In this document: piece by piece, positions 50,401 to 59,400 of the stretch | How the letters are laid out: every line of letters begins with the position of its first letter | Numbering within the stretch: the first letter of the stretch is position 1 | From: Chelonoidis abingdonii | Taxonomy: Eukaryota; Chordata; Testudines; Testudinidae | DNA: 64,000 bases | NCBI RefSeq assembly: GCF_003597395.2 | Contig: NC_133770.1 | Coordinates: 201,999,597-202,063,596, forward strand | Direction: 5' to 3' | Notes under the pieces: model-generated | Seen by the model: the letters and a program-made list of their open reading frames with translations, nothing else | The model's database searches: none | Told to the model about the DNA's origin: nothing | Position numbers and translations under genes: made by a program

Positions 50401-53400
50401 CTTCTCCAAGCCCCCTTGCATTTCATGTAAAGTTTTAATTTCTCCCCAACCGTGCTGTGCATTATTCACATAAATAAGAGACCTTATATCTTAGAAGCTT
50501 TACATTGCAAATGTAATTTTGACAAAGTATATGTCTGTGGAATATGATTTGTCCATTTTTATTCAGACTTGTATTTTTCCTTTTCTGAAAAGGCCTCAGA
50601 CCCCGTGAGTCAAATGGGACAAAGTGCAACTTCTCTCTAGGCAAATGTATAGATCACAGCTGCTGGAGTGCTTGCTACAAACCACATCAAAAAAAGTGCA
50701 TGAACATCACCCTGTTTCCACCGACCAATGTCTGTATTGGCCGCCACATTCTCAACATGCACGTCACATCTTGTAATCGCACATATGACCGGTGCCTAGG
50801 AGACTTTTACATCCTCTTTAATCCTTGGTGTGCTGGTAAGAAGCCCATAGGAAATCTGTGGTTAGAGAAATGCTGGGGATATTTATTATTTTGCTTATAG
50901 AAGGAGTTTGAAATTAACAGAACTATAAGGAACAGTTGCCTCAAGGGAGATGGTGTTTAGGATAGTAAAAAATATTCTCAGAAGAGATGGACTTGAGATG
51001 TGCAATTCAGGTTCAGATTGTGCATGTTCATTTTCTCTCCTGCAAGTGCTGGGATCTCCCAATCTAGATTTTGAGGACTCCAAAATCCAGAGACGTTAGG
51101 AGCTCATTTTTTTCATTTGGTCACTTAATGCCATTAGTTTTAAAGTATAATGTTTCCCCCACCACTTCTACAGCACTTTCCATCAGATATTAAAGCGCTT
51201 CATGATACCGCTCTGAAGTAAATTAATTTGAGCTGGGAGGCCGCTATCCTGTAGATAGAGCACAGGGCAGGAGCCAGTAGGTGTGGGTAATGTTCTTGGC
51301 TGTTACTACTCTCTCTGTGGGTACACCTACACAACAATTAAACACCCATGGCTAGCCCATGTCAATTGTCTCGGGCTCATGGAGCTTGGCCTTGGAGGGG
51401 TGTAAAATTGCTGTATAGACTTTCAGGTTCTGACTGGATTCCAAGCCCTGAGACCCCATCATGGGTGGGGGGAGGGTCCTAGCTCCTGGGGTCCAACCTG
51501 AGCCCAAATGTCAACACAGCAATTTTTAACCCCACAGCCTGAAACCCATGAGCCTGAGTCAGCTGACACAGACCTGTCACAGCCAGGCTGTGTAGACCTA
51601 CCCTGTATGACCTTAAGTAAGTCAGTAATTGCCAAATATTCAAAAACAGTCTGTAATTTTGCATGCCTTGTTTTTTAGGTGCCAAATTTAAACACACACT
51701 GTTTGAATTTCAGATGTGCTTAGTAACTGCAATGTCAATGGAAATTGGAGATTCTCAGGATCTCTGAAATTCAGACTGTACATATTTAAAGTTTGGTGAG
51801 ACCAGTTAAAGGAAAAATGATTTGACAAAAATCAAGCTTCTACATATACAGTGAGTTATTAAACAATTTATCCAAAACTCTAACAGTGTTTCCAAGGAGA
51901 TGACACATTTTAAAATCTTGCTCAGATTCAAGTTTAAAAAGACAGGAAAAGCAGCAGATTTGTAAAGAGAGAAGGGAAAGAGAAAGTGAGTGATACAGAA
52001 ATTAGAGTGATAGTTCTGTCTCTGCTTCTTTTCCAGATGACCCCGTGTATATGTACAATGAGGCCCACAGAAAAGAATATGTCCTGAATGAACAAGGAAT
52101 GCTGTACGAAGGAGTTCACAAGTACATTACTTCTAGACCATGGCACTTTGGACAGGTAAATGTCACACTGTGAGACTTGTTCAGAACTTGTGGAACCCAA
52201 CAATAATTCAAAAGATGATATTGACAGAGCCTAGCCAGACTGATCTTGCCTTTCTGTTGCACTGGTGCAATCCAAGATTTACATAAATATCTAGTATATT
52301 ACAGAATTTCATGAGTTTTTCTTGTGCCAATCCAGACCATGCTCCAGTCTCAATACTTTAACATACAGTAAAAAAAAATCCACCTTGCAACCACTAGAGC
52401 AGAGAGACCTGATAGCCCAGTGGTGAGGGGCCGGGCATTCACCTAGGAGATCCAGACTCTGCCTGATTCAGAACCTGTCTCCCTCACAGCACAGGAAGTG
52501 CCCTAACCACTGGACTATACAGTCAATCAATCAATCTCTCCTACTGGACCTGTTCCACTTTATATCAATATTCATTGGGTCAGCGAGAGAAAATGATTCT
52601 AAGGCCTGAAGGTTAGCACACTTACCTAGTATGTGGGAGATCCAAGTTAAAGTCACTGCTTTGCATCATTCAGATCAAGAATTTGAACCTTTCACATCCC
52701 AGGTGTGAGCCCTAACCATCTGGCTACTCTGGGTGGGTGTCTCCTTCTCTGATTTTCACAAAACGAATTCAAAAGGAAACAGCTACAGAACAAGAAACAT
52801 TTTGAAAACTCAAAAGTTTTCACAGGATGGGAAAACCACTTCCCACCCAGCCCTGGCGAGGACTACAGGATAGACACTCAACTCTGGGGAAAAGGTGAAT
52901 TAACTTCACTTTGGCCCTACAGGGGTTGGGAAGGCTGTAGACACTTTCCTGGAAGAAGTGGGAGACATACTTCATATTAGGCCTCTGAATGAAAGATGGA
53001 AGTGATTCCATTGGCCAAGCAAGGAGTAACCCTGACATGTTCTAACAGGAATCATTTCCTTTCTGCCAGTAGATATGAGATACATTGCAAAGCCCTCAGT
53101 GCTGGCCTTAGAAAAAGGGGTCTGCTCACTTGCATGAAAAGATCACAGCAATAAATGGAAAACAAAAGGAAACTCATCAAAACCAGCATTCCATAGTGTA
53201 TGTAACAGCCTTCTTTCCTTGCACACATAGTTTGAAGATGGCATTTTGGATATCTGCCTGAAACTCCTGGATATGGGTGCAAATTACCATCATGACTCTG
53301 ACCGAGAAAGTAGTTGGCGCAATGATCCCGTGCATGTCAGCATGGTGGTAAACCACATGGTAAGTGAATGGTTAATCACATATGACCTCTGAATGCATCA

Positions 53401-56400
53401 TCAGCAGGAGCTATGTTGTAGGAGAACAGTGAAAGACACAGGAACCACACACACACATATACCACGTATGGAGCTAAACAGGGAGGAATTTGACTAAGCA
53501 TGTAAATCAGAATTTCCACAGTTTTAATAGCTCAGTGCAGAATTTGTATCTTGGAAAAGTCTTAGGATGTAGAGAAGTGATCAGGTATTTAGATTTATTC
53601 TTGTCTCTTTTCCAGATCTGTGGCCATAGCAGCAACAGCATCATGAAGCTCCCACAGAACAATGATTACCTGCAGGGGGCTAAACCACTGTCATGGAATG
53701 GAAGTGTTCCCATCCTTCAGCAATGGTATAAAGGCAGATGCAGACCAGTCAGATATGGAGACTCTGCATCTCTTGCATCAGTAATGTGCACGGGTAAGCT
53801 AGCCTTCCCGTCTCCCCCCCACAAGTTGGTGAGGAATGATATATCAAGGAAAACAACCCTCCCTCAAAAGCCTATAGCAAGCAGCTCACCTGATCTGCAT
53901 ATCACTAGAAAAAAAAATGGATCTATTTTTTGTTACCAAAATAAATTCACTATAAAATTGCCTACTAGGGTGAGATCTGGCTTTGTCTCAGCATTGATCA
54001 CAGCAGGAAGAAAAGCAGTACTCATCCTTCTGGCCCTGACTCCAGTCAATACTATATGCTCCAACACTTGCTGAGCATTTCCTCCAGTGATAAAAGGCAG
54101 CATAAGAACAGTGTACTGTATGTAGTAGTATATTCTTCTAGCACAAGCTTGGATGATGAATCAGAAGACGAAGCGGTGACAATTGCAATAAAATGCTTGT
54201 CTGTATCTGTTCCTAAAATCTGGGAGCCAAAGCAATGAGCTGCAAACTACTATCCTTTCCTATGAAAAGAGAGGATATTTTAGTGAGCTAGATAACACAG
54301 AAATTCCATTGGCAGGGTTATAAGTGATTGACTACTGGGGTAAATCAGTTTCTAAGCTGGTTGATGGGGATGTTTTATAACATAGTGATATTGAATCTGT
54401 GCTTTGTTTGCAATTAACGTTATAGAGGACTCTTGATGTTTTGTTAGTCGGACACTTATTACTGAGCCTACTAAAGGACTGAGGAACAAAGCCTAACATC
54501 CTATTTCCTACTACTGTGTCCCCCTTTGCTACTTTTCCAACACTACAATGAAGTCCCCTACTGAAGCTGACTTTGCACCATTAGTGTTATGTGCACTTAG
54601 TGTTTTTTGTTGGAGATTTTAGCTCAAACTATTTACATGTTATGTGTCAATTATAGGAGAAAGTACTTGAAAAATAAGAAGGAAAGGAATTGGCTAACTT
54701 ATTCCAGGAAAGCATTCTTTATAGCGACTTTTGAGTAAGTGTTCTGGACTCTGGAGCACTTTTTCCCTTACAGTGATGAGGTGTTTGGGAATCCCAAGCC
54801 GTGTTGTCACAAACTTCTATTCTCCTCAACGTGCTGAGAACCCCCTTGTTGTCAATGAACTTTTTGATTGTACTGGCAAAACACTGCGTGGCAAAGACAG
54901 TCTTTGGTAAGTGTGAAATCAGCAATGAGTGAATGCTATTACTGATGTACAAGAACTCACATAAGCCTGACCATGGACCATTTCTTTAGTGTTGCAAGAG
55001 TGTTGCAATAATTCAGTTTCATAATGACACATTGCAAGATGATATAATTATGCACTAGTGGTATTTGCTTGACTGCTGAATCTACACGAGAATCAGATGC
55101 TCATAAAACATTCACCAAATTCATAAGTACTTAATACTACCGCAAATGAGGCCGTCTATCTTGGAGTGGCTCCAGAAATACTGACTGGATCATGAGAAAC
55201 AAATCCTTCAGGGATCAGGGCCATCATCTTCCATCATGATCACCTAGTTGATAATCAGTTCTTTGATAGCTGACTTCTTGAGGCTCCTTATCATTGGTGT
55301 AGCGCTCTATGACTGTAGTGTCTGCTCCCAATACAGCATTCACCCAGCTAGATCAATATCACACATCAATGGTAGCTTTCATATTCCCACCCTACCCCTG
55401 TTCTAGTCTGATTGGTCCAGAATTTTGACTTGTACCAAAGACTGGCCCCAGAGAGTTCTTTACAAAGTCTCTGAACTTTTACATGCTACAGGAGGTACCA
55501 CTGCTGGAATGAATCTTGGATGGCCCGCAGAGATCTAAATCAATGTTGTGGTGATTGGCAGTGTCTGGATCCAACACCCCTGGAGACTGGTAGAGGTAAA
55601 TGAACCCTATGTTTCTGTAAATGTCATTACTGTCCTATTCTTCAGGTTGTATATTAGGCATCCTATGTTACATAATGTAGTAATATGGTTGACTTGATCT
55701 GTGTTAGGTTCAATATGCTGTGGTCCTACTTGGGTCAGAAGCATCAAAGATGGAGATCTGGACTTGGACTATGATGGCCATCATATGTTCTCTCGGCTGA
55801 ATGCAAGCTGTGTTGGCTGGCTTTCCCAAGGCTCTGTCTCAAAGACAAAACTACACTATGACACATGGCCTTGTGGGCAATACATCAGCACCAAGTGCAT
55901 TGGTAGTGACCTACGGGAGGATATCACCAGAGCTTACAAGTATGAATTAGGTATGGACAAAAGACTTTACCTTGATTCACAGGAATTTGAAATGCTGATC
56001 ATAAGAAATATAAACAAACACATTCTGTTCATTGTGAAAGTTCCCAGTTTTAAAGTAAAACTTCTCCAGACTGACCTAGTTGTTGGAAAGTAAGTTTATT
56101 CCAAAGGCTTCTAAATATAATTGATTTTTTTAAAAGATTGTGCTTAAAGTCATTCACTCTCACTATTTTCATTTGTATTCTGGCCCTGCCTGTTTCTTAG
56201 TTGGGTAATAGAGATCAGAATTGGGTTTTTTAGGACCTCTGAAAGGCCCTAAATCATTCTTTAAGTAAGAGTTAAACTCTTCATTCTCACCTAGTGTACC
56301 AGCAATGTCAAGACACATGCTCATCAGTTAGCCACCTGACATATCCAATATACACTCATATTCATTTTTTTGTCAGTATAAGTTGTTACTGGGATACATT

Positions 56401-59400
56401 CACCATTCAACAGTAGTTAAAGGATTATACAGCACAACATTTACAGGAATGGGTTGGCGCTAACTGTAAAAATGAAACCCCTGGCTGACTATGTCTGAGG
56501 GACAACAGGAGCAAAGTTAAGAAGCTGGACATTTGCAAGAGTGTCTTCATATGGATATCTCTAGTGTTTAGACAGATATATGTAATGTGGTCTATTGTAC
56601 ACATTCTGGTCTTTGTAAAGCTGGTTCTGAGACTTATGTTGAATGCCTGTTTTTTTATTTATTTACTCTACATATATAAAAAGGTAACAAACTGCAACTA
56701 AGCATGTTTTCCAAGAGATTTTCTTTCAACATGCCTGTCTTCTTGAACTGCCATGTCTTGGAGAGGAGGTGCATTTTCTTTACGTTCAGCACTTGACTGT
56801 ACCAGATTAAGCTCTAAGGAGAAGAGAAAAGAAGAAGGAATTTAATCATTTTTGGGACTGAGGGAGTTGTTATGATCTCTTGCATCTCCAACAGGTTAAA
56901 TGTCCCATATCTTCTTCAACAGGTTCTCTGAAAGACAAAGAAGCATTTTACAGAGCTTATAGAAAAATTCATTCTGGATACTGTAATGCTCCCAATTCAG
57001 AAATAGACAGAGAGTTGGCATCTCTCCGAAGCCCATTCCTGAGTGATGCTGGTATTGCTATGAGGCTTAAGATGGCTAATTGCCCTGTATATGGCCAAGA
57101 TGTCTGTCTGCAATGGGTGCTTGAAAACTTACGTAAGGAGCCCAAGAACCTGAATTTCAACTTGTGTGCTCAAGTGATGACATACAATGGATGTCCATTG
57201 GATCAGTTCTGGAAGGACAATATGAATATCATTCTGGGTCCAAGGGAAGGTGAGAAACATTGGAGCTATCTAATTCACTCCTGTTGGTCCAAAGTCAACA
57301 CTATCCTCAGCAGATAGGTCAATACTTGTGATCAGGATTAGTCACAGGCCTTTTAACAGCCCCAGAAGATTAAAATAATGGGGATCTCTATCTTTTAATA
57401 TTGACAGTTGGATTGCTTTTGTTCTGATCCGCCAAAGATCAGCAAATTCACTGCTTGTATGCCTCTGGGTGGCTCATAGGCCCTGCTGGATTAATTTCTA
57501 CCAGAGATAAATTCCAAAGGTTAGGGATATTGGTGAGCATTCAGAAGTTCATTACCATTAAATCTTCTGGTCCGGGTTTTAACTAAGGAACAGTTTTATG
57601 TTAAGTACACTGATGTAGCTACAGTTCTCTGAAAGCTGTGATATCAGCCAAAGGTTTGAGGAAATCTGTGTATATCTTTGACTAGAGGAGATTATATATC
57701 TCTCAAGAGAAATGGGATCCCAGGCCTTAAACATTCCAAGCACTACTAGATAAGCCATGGAATAAAGACAGGAGGGCTGTCATATCACAAACACTTAGCT
57801 TGTGATTATTATAATTTTACTTTCCAGAGGTGACAAGCTCTTTCCATATACAATATGAATATCAAGCCATCGCCTCCTTAGTGTTTGGATTCATTTTTAC
57901 TAAATTTAAATTCTTGAGATTGGGATATCACTGAGAATTAGGAAACACAGTACAATAAAATCTTCTGCTTTGCAATTTTAATTAGGGAGGAACTTCCTGA
58001 TGAATGCAATGATATACTTAAAGATCCTTGAAACTGACCACTGTGCTGAGGATAGTAGTGCATCTTCTTTAACCAGCAGATGTCATGTCTGCACTCAAAG
58101 ACAATGGGATACCATAACATTCAACAAGCTACTGTATAACGCATACTGTTTAATGCCAGTCAAATTACAGGATGGAAATGCCAGGAAATATCAGATGAGA
58201 GAAACAGATTAGTGATTAAAATAATTTTGCTTTGCAGTGAAAATAATTCCACTACACATACCGTTTGACCAGTATGGGTCTCATCTCTCTGACTACAACA
58301 TTATGAGAGTGGTAGCTGTCTCAGAACCAGAATGTGGTGGTGAAGTCCTGATGGTGAACAGAGATATTGTGATTAACAAGCCTCCTGTTGATATTACGGT
58401 AAAGCACATTCTTTAGTTGCTCCACATACACATGGGACACTCATTAATCTAAGAAACTCTTTCTCACACTCACACACACAGGTCTATCCCCAGATCACTG
58501 TGCGTGGTTGCAGTGTTGAAAAATTCGGAAGCAACAGAACTTTCTTTATTTTTCATTTTACCAACAGAGAATTTGATTTTGAATCTAATAACAATTGACC
58601 CCATCTCATAGGAGAGATGTCTGTCAACTTTAAACCAGGAAGGGATTTTTAGGGGAATAACTCTCCCTTTTTAAATCTCCATTTATTTCCTTATTTATAT
58701 TTCAGCTTTGTTAAAATCCTAGTCTAGTCTAAATGCAATTTTTTTTAGAGATACAAGAATGTAAGAACAGCCATTCTGGATCATACCAATGATCCATCTA
58801 TCCCAGTATCCTGTCTCTGACAATGGCCAGTACCAGAGCTTCAGGATACATTACAGGGTAATTCTGGAGAGAACCACTCTTGTTTTCCCCTTCCAGCTTC
58901 TGGTAGTCAGAGGTTTAGGGTTGCCCCAAGCATGAGGTTGTATCCATGACCATAATGGTTAATAGCCATTAATGGTCCTATCGTCCATGAACTCATCCAG
59001 GTTGTTTTTTTTTAACCCAGTTATATTTTTAGACCTCACAACATCTTATGGCAATGAGTTCCACAGGATAATTGTATGTTGTGTGAAAAAGTACTTCTTA
59101 TTTCTCTTAATCCTGCTGCCTGTTAATTTCATTGGGTGACTTCTGGTTTTTGTATTGTCAGAGTAAATTACACTTCTCTATTCACATTTTCCACACCACT
59201 CATGATTTTATAGACCTCTATCACATACCCCCAACTTGTCCCTTTTCTAAGCTGAGCAGCCTTAATCTTTCTAGCTCTCCTTGTATGGGACCTGATTCAT
59301 AAGAGAGTTCCTGTGTCTTTCATCAGCTCCTAGGTAAACCAAGGATGCATGCTACGTGCACTGCAGAGATCTCCTTCTGCAATCCCCTCCAGGAGAACCT

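Noticed and set aside
53490..54074. A 194-codon ORF spanning exon 6
   Set aside because: It includes intron on both sides; consensus splice sites and family exon length place the exon at 53616-53793.
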